Source: Chloroflexota bacterium (GTDB lineage: Bacteria; Chloroflexota; Anaerolineae; Aggregatilineales; Phototrophicaceae). From it: a stretch of DNA of 6,560 nt. How positions within the stretch are numbered: position 1 is the stretch's first letter; the number at the start of each line of letters is the position of its first letter. The stretch spans positions 1 through 6,560 of the forward strand of contig JAPOYU010000109.1 in NCBI GenBank assembly GCA_026706395.1, written 5' to 3'. Positions 1-5,846 of this stretch are shown one piece after another. A program made the translations under genes and the position numbers. The notes beneath the pieces were generated by a model. That model was not told the DNA's origin and did not search any database. It was given only the letters and a program-made list of their open reading frames with translations.

Positions 1-1
1 T

Positions 2-50
2 TTGTCCGAAAAAAATTTTTCTTTGTCCGACAATGGACAATGTCGGACAA
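2..50. promoter_or_regulatory. Cluster of TTGTC-N-GACAA palindromes, probable GntR/FadR-type operator array
   Basis: The sequence shows a perfect 11-bp palindrome TTGTCCGACAA at 23-33 and a near-perfect one, ATGTCGGACAA, at 40-50. A left copy, TTGTCCGAAAA, lies at 2-12 and an extra GGACAA half-site at 35-40. Bases 23-32 and 41-50 also form a perfect 10-bp inverted repeat. TTTGTCCGA is repeated at 1-9 and 22-30, 21 bp apart, and GGACAATG at 35-42 and 45-52, 10 bp apart, so copies fall on the same helix face. The pattern matches TnGTnnnACnA, the known operator form of FadR-subfamily GntR regulators. The regulator is not in the window. The array is about 250 bp before the RhmD-like start, so it may control that gene, a divergent gene to the left, or both. 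Confidence 0.6.
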
Positions 51-181
51 TGCGCAAACGCAAAGCTAACAATCGCTCCGCCAATTGCTGCTCGCTCGCG
101 AATCGCCATAGTGCCGGGATACAGCGGAAAATGATCAGGACGAACCGCGGACGCGGGCTGGAATCAAACGCCAGGCCGCCA

Positions 182-223
182 GTATCGGACAAGCCTTGTA
201 GGGGCGATTCGGTCGTCCGAAAA
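182..223. promoter_or_regulatory. Degenerate operator-like copies upstream of the RhmD-like gene
   Basis: GTATCGGACAA at 182-192 shares its last eight bases with the right copy of the 2-50 array. TCGTCCGAAAA at 213-223 differs by one base from the copy at 2-12. The two centres are 31 bp apart, about three helical turns. They could be weak secondary operators allowing looping from the main array. The second overlaps a decayed hairpin repeat at 198-218, which is an alternative explanation for part of the match. Confidence 0.3.
198..218. repeat. Decayed copy of an intergenic hairpin repeat (GTAGGGGCGA)
   Basis: GTAGGGGCGA at 198-207 is identical to the reverse complement of 3868-3877. In both places it begins a hairpin with a 5-nt loop. 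Here GGGCGA (202-207) pairs with TCGTCC (213-218) with one G-T wobble around the loop TTCGG. The other copy has a perfect 8-bp stem. Identical core, identical loop length and non-coding location suggest a dispersed intergenic palindromic repeat, this copy being the more eroded one. Confidence 0.4.
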
Positions 224-297
224 TGCGTCACGACAAACTATGCGATTTCTTGCGCGATTAACTTGGTGTTACTCAGTCGTATCGGGAAGCGAGCCGG

Positions 298-1485
298 ATG
301 AAGAGCGCCAAGATAACTGATGTCCGCGCCTATATCGTCGACTCCGGCGGCGGGGCGGATTACCATCACCAGCCTCAAGGTCACTGGATCATTGACACGC
401 CCATCGCCAACCCTATGTCGGTGTACGAAGAATACAAGACCTCCCGCACCAGCTGGGGCATCAACGCGCTCGGCGATGTGATCGTCGAAGTCGAATTGGA
501 TAACGGCATGATCGGCGTCGGCATCAGCACCGGCGGCGAACCCGCCTGCTTCATCATCGAGCGCCATCTCAAACGCTTTCTACTCGGTCAGTCCCCTTAC
601 GATGTCGAACTGATATGGGATCAGATGTGGCGGGCGACCTTGCCCTATGGGCGCAAGGGGCTGGCGATTCATGCTATCAGCGCTGTTGATCTGGCGCTCT
701 GGGACGCGCTGGGGCTGCTGCGCGACGAGCCCGTTTACGCCATGCTGGGCGGGGCGACCAAAGACAGGCTGCCGGTCTATGCCACTACAATACGGCCCGA
801 TTTGGCGAAAGAAATGGGCTTCCACGGCGCCAAAATACCCCTGATGTACGGTCCGGCCGATGGCGCCGAGGGACTGAAAAAGAACGTGGCGGCCTTCGCC
901 GAAGCCCGGGCGAGCGTCGGTCCCGATTTTAACCTCAGCCTGGATTGCTACATGGCGCTGACCGTACCCTATGTCATCGAGTTGGCGCGGGCGCTGGAAC
1001 CATACGACGTCTATTGGCTGGAGGAGTGCCTGCCGCCCGATGACTACGATGGCTGCGCCGAGTTAAAGGCGACCGTAACCTCATGCTTGTTTACCGGCGG
1101 CGAGCACGAATACACCCGTTACGGCCAGCGCGAATTAATCGCGCGCAAGTGCTTTGATATCCTGCAACCGGACCTGACCTGGGTCGGCGGGCTGACCGAA
1201 GCGCGGCGCATCGTCGCCATGGCGTCGGCTTACGATATCCCGGTCATCCCCCATGGCTCAGGCGTTTATGCTTATCATTTGCAGGTTGCCTTCACCAATT
1301 GCCCGATGGCGGAGTTCCTCATGATGAGCCCGGCGGCCGATGAGATCGTACCGATCTTCGGCGATCTCTTCCTTGATGAGCCGCTGCCGCAAGATGGCTG
1401 CCTGACGCTGCCGGAGAAACCGGGCTGGGGCGTCGAGTTGAATCGCGCTGGACTGAGTCTGAGCCGACCTTACGCCGAGCCTTAA
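298..1485 (+). CDS. rhmD: L-rhamnonate dehydratase-like protein (enolase superfamily)
   Basis: Predicted cytosolic Mg2+-dependent dehydratase of the mandelate racemase/RhmD branch of the enolase superfamily. RhmD converts L-rhamnonate to 2-keto-3-deoxy-L-rhamnonate. At 395 aa it is near the usual RhmD length of about 400, with a capping domain (about 1-130) followed by a TIM barrel. Metal ligands fit D216 (LSLDCYM), E242 (WLEECLPP) and E269 (GGEH). The general acid/base H319 (IPHGSGVY) pairs with D292 (QPDLTW). RhmD-specific H23 (DYHHQ), R50 (SRTSWG) and H270 are also present. As in RhmD, the second barrel strand has K-x-P (K179-I-P181) rather than K-x-K. From memory, EECLPP, DLAKEMGF, SPVYAMLGGA-like and PGWGVELNR segments match the E. 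coli protein closely. The ATG at 298 is the only sensible start: an in-frame TAA lies at 259-261, and GGGAAG sits 8 nt upstream. A neighbouring aldonate specificity such as L-mannonate or L-lyxonate cannot be excluded. Confidence 0.88.
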   Translation: MKSAKITDVRAYIVDSGGGADYHHQPQGHWIIDTPIANPMSVYEEYKTSRTSWGINALGDVIVEVELDNGMIGVGISTGGEPACFIIERHLKRFLLGQSPYDVELIWDQMWRATLPYGRKGLAIHAISAVDLALWDALGLLRDEPVYAMLGGATKDRLPVYATTIRPDLAKEMGFHGAKIPLMYGPADGAEGLKKNVAAFAEARASVGPDFNLSLDCYMALTVPYVIELARALEPYDVYWLEECLPPDDYDGCAELKATVTSCLFTGGEHEYTRYGQRELIARKCFDILQPDLTWVGGLTEARRIVAMASAYDIPVIPHGSGVYAYHLQVAFTNCPMAEFLMMSPAADEIVPIFGDLFLDEPLPQDGCLTLPEKPGWGVELNRAGLSLSRPYAEP

Positions 1486-1497
1486 CCGGGCAGCGGC

Positions 1498-2793
1498 CTA
1501 GCGCAATCCGCGGTCGCGGATCATCTCTTTCAGCACATCTTCAGCGACATTCAGCGTTCGGTCGATATCCGCCTCGGTGTGCGCCGCCGAGATGTGATTG
1601 CGCTTCATCGCCAGGGGCAGCATGAAGATGCCCCGCTTGCACATCTCGCTGCGGAACATGGCGTCCGCCTCGGTATTATTGCGCAGCAGATCGGCGTAGC
1701 GAGTGATGGCGCCGCTCATGAAATAAGGCACGAAGACCGACCCGTAACCGGCCACGGTCATATCGATATCGAGCCGATCGGCGATTTCCTGCAGGCCGCG
1801 CCGCGCCTTGTCGCCCAAGCGGAATATCCGCTCGTAAACCGTCTTATCCTCTAACTCAGCGATTGTGGCTAGGGCCGCCGCGGTCGCAACAGGATGTCCA
1901 TTGTAAGTGCCGCCGACAAAGACATCACCGCCGGCGCTGGAAAAGCGCATCATCAAGTCTGCCCTACCCGCGAGCACAGCGCAGGGATAACCGTTGGCGA
2001 TGGCTTTCGCCATGGTTGTCAAGTCGGGCAGAATGCCGAGTTTCTCCTGATAACCGCCCAGCCCATGCCGGAATCCGGTGATCACCTCATCGAATATCAA
2101 GACGATCCCGTGATCGTCGCAAAGGCTGCGCAACGCATGAATGAATTCCATCCGCGGCAAAACACAGCCGATATTGTGCGGGATCGGCTCCAGAATGATG
2201 GCGGCGATTTCCTTATGCCGAGCCTTAACCGTATGCTCAAGCGCCTCGATATCGTTAAATGGCAGAACGATAGTATTCTCGATCGCTTCCGGCAACATAC
2301 CGGCGGAGGCCGGGTCCTTTTGGCCGAGTTTCTCCGGCGCGCTGATGATGTTCATCAAGAGATAATCATGCCAGCCATGAAAACAGCCCTGAAACTTGAC
2401 CAGTTTCACCCGCCCGGTGACCGCCCGCGCCAAACGCTGAGCCAGATAGGTGGCCTCAGTGCCGGAGCCGAAAATCAGCGCCATTTCCGCCGATGGCACA
2501 TGCTCGACTACTTTTTCCGCCAGACGTATTTCCAGTTCGGTCGTCCCGACGCCGGTGAGATCGACCTGCGTCATCGCTTGCGCGACGGCGTCGTTCACCG
2601 CCGGGTGATTGTGGCCGAGGATTATGGGCCCGAATGCGGCGTGATAATCCAAATAGCGCCCCTCGTCGGCGTCAAATAGGTAAGCGCCCTCGGCGCGCGT
2701 CCATACTTTTGGGTCGTCTAGCCCGCGCGTGCCGGAGTTGACGCCGCCCGGCGCGACGGCCTTTGCTCGTTCAAAAAGAGAAGCGTTTGACAT
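1498..2793 (-). CDS. Class III PLP aminotransferase, glutamate-1-semialdehyde aminomutase-like
   Basis: Fold-type I PLP enzyme of 431 aa, close to the usual length for glutamate-1-semialdehyde 2,1-aminomutase (HemL) relatives. It has the HemL-like N-terminus APGGVNSGTRG, then GPIILGHNHPAV (55-66). SGTEAT (110-115) contacts the PLP phosphate and FHGWHDY (138-144) stacks on the ring. D235 in IFDEVITGFR binds the pyridine nitrogen, K263 (TTMAKAIANG) forms the Schiff base, and T296 (GGTYNGHP) would come from the partner subunit. The C-terminus reads RNHISAAHTEADID instead of the HemL F-x-S-x-AH form, so a role in heme synthesis is unlikely. Setting beside a sugar-acid dehydratase and amidohydrolase suggests a catabolic aminotransferase or aminomutase acting on a sugar-derived keto or amino acid (inference). 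The ATG follows the amidohydrolase TGA after one base, with only a weak GGGG upstream, suggesting translational coupling. A 7-bp inverted repeat (1506-1512 and 1515-1521) lies at the 3' end but has no T-run. Confidence 0.85.
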   Translation of the reverse strand: MSNASLFERAKAVAPGGVNSGTRGLDDPKVWTRAEGAYLFDADEGRYLDYHAAFGPIILGHNHPAVNDAVAQAMTQVDLTGVGTTELEIRLAEKVVEHVPSAEMALIFGSGTEATYLAQRLARAVTGRVKLVKFQGCFHGWHDYLLMNIISAPEKLGQKDPASAGMLPEAIENTIVLPFNDIEALEHTVKARHKEIAAIILEPIPHNIGCVLPRMEFIHALRSLCDDHGIVLIFDEVITGFRHGLGGYQEKLGILPDLTTMAKAIANGYPCAVLAGRADLMMRFSSAGGDVFVGGTYNGHPVATAAALATIAELEDKTVYERIFRLGDKARRGLQEIADRLDIDMTVAGYGSVFVPYFMSGAITRYADLLRNNTEADAMFRSEMCKRGIFMLPLAMKRNHISAAHTEADIDRTLNVAEDVLKEMIRDRGLR

Positions 2794-2794
2794 A

Positions 2795-3682
2795 TCAACT
2801 CAACCCCAGCAGCGCTAGCGAATCTCGGTAGATGATCGCTTCCAGCTTATCTTCCGGCACTCGGGGAAAGTTACTGCCGTCGACGATATCGTTGACTTTG
2901 CGCAGGTTGTCGAAAGTCTCAGTCGCGGTAGTCACGGGGAAGTCGGAGGCGAAGAGTAGTTTATCGAGAACATTCCACTCGGTGGCCTTAATCATGCATT
3001 CGTAGAAGCCGAAGGGCCGGTAAAACAAGCCGGATATATCGGCATAGACATTGGGGTGTTTGCGGACGACGACGGCGGAATCCACCGTCCAGGGATGGCC
3101 CAGGTGCGCCATGATAATTTTCAGATCGGGGTAGCGTATGGCCACTTCGTCCATCAGCAAGGGGTGCGCATAGCGTATTGGCGCAGGGCGAACCGGCGAT
3201 GTGCCCTGATGAAATAGAATTGGCAAACCGTACGCTTGCGCTCGCTCATAAATCGCCAGCGCGCGCGATTCCAGCGGGTGGAAGTTCTGATAATTGGCGC
3301 CCATCTTTATGCCGCGCAAACCGAGATCGCCCCGCGCTCGCTCCAATTCGTCGAGCGCATGCGGGTCGTGCGGATGCAGGGACATGAAGCCGATCAGGCG
3401 CTCGGGATAGGCCTTGGCGAAGGCGGCGGTCTTGTCATTGACATTACCAGGCATGTCCGATGCTTCATCCGGACCATTTACCCCGCCTGTCCTCTCGCCA
3501 GGGTACCAGGCGATGCCAAAGACGATGGTTTTGTCCGCCGGCGCCTGCTCCTGCAAGTATTCGTCCCAGTTGTAAACGGAGCTTACCGCGCGGTCGGGAC
3601 GCCAAGCGGGGCCTATTAACCGATGTTCCTCCGGCACGGCGCCGCGGTATTGCGGCGTGTGTGAATGCACATCAATAATCAT
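2795..3682 (-). CDS. Amidohydrolase-2 family metal-dependent hydrolase or decarboxylase
   Basis: 295-aa TIM-barrel protein of the Amidohydro_2 (COG2159-like) family, predicted cytosolic. Metal-site motifs are all visible: H-x-H after strand 1 (H6, H8 in IIDVHSHTP), H158 (ILFHQGTS), H193 (IIMAHLGHP) and catalytic D247 (LLFASDFPV). K126 (RGIKMGAN) lies in a typical mid-barrel position. Family members include decarboxylases (ACMSD, gamma-resorcylate) and hydrolases or lactonases of ring-cleavage and sugar-acid pathways, so the reaction is not predictable from sequence alone. Next to an RhmD-like dehydratase, hydrolysis of an aldonolactone is one attractive guess; bacterial rhamnonolactonases known to me also belong to the amidohydrolase superfamily but to a different group. 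It is the first gene of a minus-strand pair with the aminotransferase. The start is bounded by an in-frame stop just upstream, and AGGAG lies 13 nt before the ATG, slightly far. The length is normal and no domain is missing. Confidence 0.82.
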   Translation of the reverse strand: MIIDVHSHTPQYRGAVPEEHRLIGPAWRPDRAVSSVYNWDEYLQEQAPADKTIVFGIAWYPGERTGGVNGPDEASDMPGNVNDKTAAFAKAYPERLIGFMSLHPHDPHALDELERARGDLGLRGIKMGANYQNFHPLESRALAIYERAQAYGLPILFHQGTSPVRPAPIRYAHPLLMDEVAIRYPDLKIIMAHLGHPWTVDSAVVVRKHPNVYADISGLFYRPFGFYECMIKATEWNVLDKLLFASDFPVTTATETFDNLRKVNDIVDGSNFPRVPEDKLEAIIYRDSLALLGLS

Positions 3683-3786
3683 AGTAAGTCTTGCGCTCCT
3701 AATATTATCCGCTTAACGGCATAGTCGCTGAAGTGAAGGCCCGACTGCGGTGATGCGGGAAATCATCTGGTTTGTTCAGCCGCTCA

Positions 3787-3795
3787 ATCATAACA
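3787..3795 (-). promoter_or_regulatory. Candidate extended -10 promoter for amidohydrolase-aminotransferase
   Basis: On the minus strand this reads TGTTATGAT, a TG-n extended -10 with a TATGAT hexamer matching TATAAT at five of six positions. No good -35 is seen at 16-18 bp, which extended -10 promoters can tolerate. It would give a leader of roughly 95 nt before the ATG at 3682. Prediction only. Confidence 0.35.
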
Positions 3796-3817
3796 CATAA
3801 GCATATCCAAGTTGGTC

Positions 3818-3925
3818 ATGTGAAAAGGTGAACCGTAGTGGATGGTGCAAACGGGCGACTCACAGAGTCGCCCCTACGAGGTTTTGGTTTTCTGCGTCTT
3901 TTTTGACTTTGTCACACTTTCACAT
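3818..3925. repeat. Hairpin repeat nested in an imperfect inverted repeat (MITE-like)
   Basis: The inner element is a perfect 8-bp stem, GGGCGACT (3853-3860) and AGTCGCCC (3866-3873), with loop CACAG, followed by CTACG. Its TCGCCCCTAC (3868-3877) is repeated in reverse complement at 198-207. Outside it, ATGTGAAAAGGTGA (3818-3831) and TCACACTTTCACAT (3912-3925) form an inverted repeat matching at 12 of 14 positions. The whole is 108 bp, with no coding capacity of its own. It could be a degenerate miniature inverted-repeat element or a palindromic unit that happens to lie between regulatory half-sites. The T-rich run after the stem starts about 8 nt later, too far for a canonical intrinsic terminator. 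Confidence 0.45.
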
Positions 3926-3974
3926 TACTTTGTTGGAAGTATTCAAGGAGCGCGCTCGGGAGAATCGTGAAAAT

Positions 3975-4003
3975 TTGTTAGCTTCCTTAGTCGTCGCTAT
4001 CAT
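3975..4003 (+). promoter_or_regulatory. Candidate sigma70 promoter of the ABC importer operon
   Basis: TTGTTA (3975-3980) and TATCAT (3998-4003) are separated by exactly 17 bp and match the consensus hexamers at four and five of six positions. Transcription would begin near 4010, giving a leader of about 75 nt before the ATG at 4086. Its position also argues that the GTG at 3828, which lies upstream of it, is not the translation start. Prediction only. Confidence 0.4.
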
Positions 4004-4085
4004 TAGGCTAATTCCCCAGCCGAGCCGCCAAATAGCGCAAACTCCCGGATGGCGAATACAATTATTTGAGGCATTACGTCAAAGC

Positions 4086-4829
4086 ATGCAAGCGCCACCG
4101 GTAGTCGAGACAAGAGGCCTGAGCAGGTACTTCAAAGGCGTCGTTGCCTTGAACGAGGTCAGCATATCGATTCATGCGGGCCAGGTTGTCGGTCTCGTCG
4201 GGGACAACGGCGCGGGCAAATCAACCTTGGTCAAGATTCTCTCCGGCGACCTGGAGCCTTCCGCCGGTCAAGTCTTGATTGACGGCGGAGAGGTGCATTT
4301 CCGTCATCCGCGCGATGCCAAGAAAAGACAGATTGAAACGATCTACCAGGATCTGGCGCTGTGTGAAAACCTGGACATTATGGAGAATGTCTTTCTAGGT
4401 CACGAATCGTATCGCAACCCGCTTTTACGCCTGCTGGATCGCCGGCGCATGTACCGCGAAACCAGCCAGCTTCTTGAAGAGCTGGCCATAAGAGTGCCCT
4501 CCACGCGGGAACTGGTGATGAACCTCTCCGGCGGGCAGCGTCAGGCGACGGCGCTGGCGCGCGTCGCCAAAGCCGGCGCGCGGCTCATCATCCTCGACGA
4601 ACCCACCGCTGCGCTGGGCGTCAATGAAACGCGCAACTTGCTCGATCTGGTCATGCGCTTTAAGCAGGGTGGCAAGACGATCATCATCATCAGCCACGAA
4701 ATGCGCGATGTCTTTGAGGTGACGGATCGCATCATCGTGCTCAAGCGGGGCGAATTGGTGGCGGATAAAATGACAGCGGAAACCAATTCGGATGAGATTG
4801 TCCGCTATATCATCCGCGGTCGGGATTAG
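4086..4829 (+). CDS. Sugar ABC transporter ATP-binding protein, single-NBD type
   Basis: Cytoplasmic ATPase energising the importer. With the ATG at 4086 it is 247 aa, the length of the single-domain sugar ATPases such as FrcA, rather than the roughly 500-aa two-domain RbsA/XylG type. All motifs are intact: Walker A GDNGAGKST (39-47), Q-loop Q88 (IYQDLAL), signature LSGGQ (147-151), Walker B LIILDEP (167-173) and switch H204 (IISHEM). GDNGAGKST and NLSGGQRQA are typical of the carbohydrate-uptake 2 (CUT2) family, which usually moves monosaccharides. The frame stays open back to a GTG at 3828, giving 333 aa, but the extra 86 residues cross the hairpin repeat and putative promoter and do not resemble the family, whose members begin just before the VETRGLSRYF-like strand. 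The chosen ATG has only a distant GAGG (14 nt). The permease starts 12 nt after the stop. Confidence 0.9.
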   Translation: MQAPPVVETRGLSRYFKGVVALNEVSISIHAGQVVGLVGDNGAGKSTLVKILSGDLEPSAGQVLIDGGEVHFRHPRDAKKRQIETIYQDLALCENLDIMENVFLGHESYRNPLLRLLDRRRMYRETSQLLEELAIRVPSTRELVMNLSGGQRQATALARVAKAGARLIILDEPTAALGVNETRNLLDLVMRFKQGGKTIIIISHEMRDVFEVTDRIIVLKRGELVADKMTAETNSDEIVRYIIRGRD

Positions 4830-4832
4830 AGG
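4828..4832 (+). promoter_or_regulatory. Shine-Dalgarno sequence deciding the permease GTG start
   Basis: AGAGG overlaps the ATPase TAG stop and lies 9 nt before the GTG at 4842. An ATG at 4837-4839 is in a different frame, so the GTG is the best permease start. The overlap of ribosome binding site and stop suggests coupled translation of ATPase and permease. Confidence 0.6.
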
Positions 4833-4841
4833 CGTAATGAA

Positions 4842-5846
4842 GTGACAGCGCAGCCGTCCGGCGATGCTTCCGGTCTCGCCGTCCACTTGCCCGCTCCGCT
4901 CGTCGCATTGCTGCGCCGGCGGGACTCGAACGTCTTCTTCCTCTTGGTTGTACTTGTCGGCGCCATCATCTACTTTACAATTCAGTCACCCTATTTCTTT
5001 GATGATCGCAATGCCTTCAACATCGGGCGCGCCGTTTCGATCACCGGTATCGCTGCCGCTTTCGCCACCTTGCTGATGATCTCCGGCGGCCTGGATTTGT
5101 CTATAGGCGCCATCATGAACGCCTCCGGGCTGGCCGCCGCCGTCATCATGGTGGATCCCGAGAATAGCATCATTCTTGCCTTCGCGGTCGCCTTGGGCAT
5201 CAGCGCATTCATTGGCTTCAGCAATGGCATCATCGTCACCAAGATCGGCGTCAATCCCATCATCGCCACGATAGGCATGCAGTTCATCGTCCGCGGGATG
5301 ACGCTGGCGACGCGCTCCGGTTCAGCGCTCGTCCGCGACCGCACCTTCCTGGAGATCGGCCAGGGCGAGTTGATTGTCGGCAGTCTGGAGATACCGGTGC
5401 CGGTGATCCTCATGCTCACGACGATGCTGCTCTGCTACCTCGTGCTGCGCTTTACACAATTCGGCAAGTATATATACGCCATTGGAGACAATGCCTCGGC
5501 CTGCCGCCGCGCGGGTATCAATGTCGCCGGCATGCGGATCGCGCTTTATACGTTGAGTGGACTGGGCGCGGGCTTCGCCGGGATCGTACTGGCGGGATTG
5601 ACCGGCGCCGGCATCCCTTATGCCGCCGGCAGCGAACTGAGCGTTATATCGGCAGTCATCCTGGGAGGCGTCAGCTTGTCCGGCGGAGTCGGCGTGATAC
5701 AAGGCACTTTGCTAGGTGTGCTGCTGGTGGGCGTCCTGAAAAACGGCATGACCCTGCTCAATATCAACGCCAATTGGCAAATGGTGGTCGAGGGCTCTGT
5801 GTTGATGATTGCGGTATCGCTGGACCAGCTCAAGCAACGGATATAA
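4842..5846 (+). CDS. Sugar ABC transporter permease, RbsC/FrcC-like
   Basis: Inner-membrane permease of the BPD_transp_2 family, 334 aa, a normal length. About eight to ten hydrophobic segments are visible, roughly at 31-48, 65-82, 86-104, 109-129, 136-155, 185-204, 232-252, 267-280, 287-303 and 312-327. Family landmarks are SGGLDLSIGA (81-90), the equivalent of the sGGiDLSvG motif, and the cytoplasmic coupling loop at 208-228 with YAIGDNASACRRAGINV, which contacts the ATPase. It presumably works as a homodimer with two copies of the upstream ATPase. It begins at a GTG with a well-placed AGAGG and follows the ATPase by 12 nt, so the two are co-transcribed. The substrate cannot be read from the sequence; CUT2 permeases carry monosaccharides such as ribose, xylose, fructose or rhamnose, and the neighbouring RhmD-like gene favours a deoxy sugar or aldonate (inference). 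Confidence 0.92.
   Translation: MTAQPSGDASGLAVHLPAPLVALLRRRDSNVFFLLVVLVGAIIYFTIQSPYFFDDRNAFNIGRAVSITGIAAAFATLLMISGGLDLSIGAIMNASGLAAAVIMVDPENSIILAFAVALGISAFIGFSNGIIVTKIGVNPIIATIGMQFIVRGMTLATRSGSALVRDRTFLEIGQGELIVGSLEIPVPVILMLTTMLLCYLVLRFTQFGKYIYAIGDNASACRRAGINVAGMRIALYTLSGLGAGFAGIVLAGLTGAGIPYAAGSELSVISAVILGGVSLSGGVGVIQGTLLGVLLVGVLKNGMTLLNINANWQMVVEGSVLMIAVSLDQLKQRI

Larger units (their letters stand above)
1..297. other. Non-coding regulatory region upstream of the RhmD-like gene
   Basis: No credible gene is seen here. An open frame from a TTG near base 2 runs to 301, but its product is basic, low-complexity and resembles no family I know, and it has no Shine-Dalgarno sequence. The region contains a palindrome cluster at 2-50, a short A7T5 tract at 9-20, a decayed hairpin repeat at 198-218, and degenerate operator-like copies at 182-223. 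I found no convincing sigma70 promoter for the downstream gene. The best pair, TTGCTG at 85-90 and CATAGT at 107-112 with a 16-bp spacer, is weak. A GGGAAG at 284-289 lies 8 nt before the ATG at 298 and probably serves as its ribosome binding site. Confidence 0.6.
3683..4085. other. Divergent intergenic region between amidohydrolase and ABC importer operons
   Basis: About 400 bp without a convincing gene. It holds a candidate extended -10 for the minus-strand unit (3787-3795), a hairpin repeat nested in an imperfect inverted repeat (3818-3925), and a candidate sigma70 promoter for the plus-strand operon (3975-4003). One reading frame is open from a GTG at 3828 into the ATPase gene, but its 86 residues look non-coding and run through the hairpin repeat. 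The region is more AT-rich and T-tract-rich than the flanking genes, as expected for promoters. Confidence 0.6.

Noticed and set aside
2..301. 99-aa open frame over the upstream region
   Set aside because: It starts at a TTG inside the operator array, has no ribosome binding site, and its Arg/Asn/Ser-rich product resembles no family. It also runs across the start of the RhmD-like gene.
1506..1521. ATCCGCG/CGCGGAT inverted repeat as a terminator between convergent genes
   Set aside because: The loop would be only 2 nt, there is no T-run, and it lies within the aminotransferase coding sequence.
1894..2679. 261-aa plus-strand open frame opposite the aminotransferase
   Set aside because: It is antisense to a gene with full family motifs; long shadow frames are expected in GC-rich coding DNA.
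3853..3900. Hairpin plus T-rich stretch as an intrinsic terminator
   Set aside because: The T-rich run starts about 8 nt after the stem, is interrupted by G residues, and no plus-strand gene ends upstream of it; a repeat is a better explanation.
3909..3919. TTGTCACACTT as another GntR-type operator
   Set aside because: It keeps the TnGTnnnAC core, but the right half does not match the GGACAA form of the left-edge array; a single such match in AT-rich DNA is not significant.
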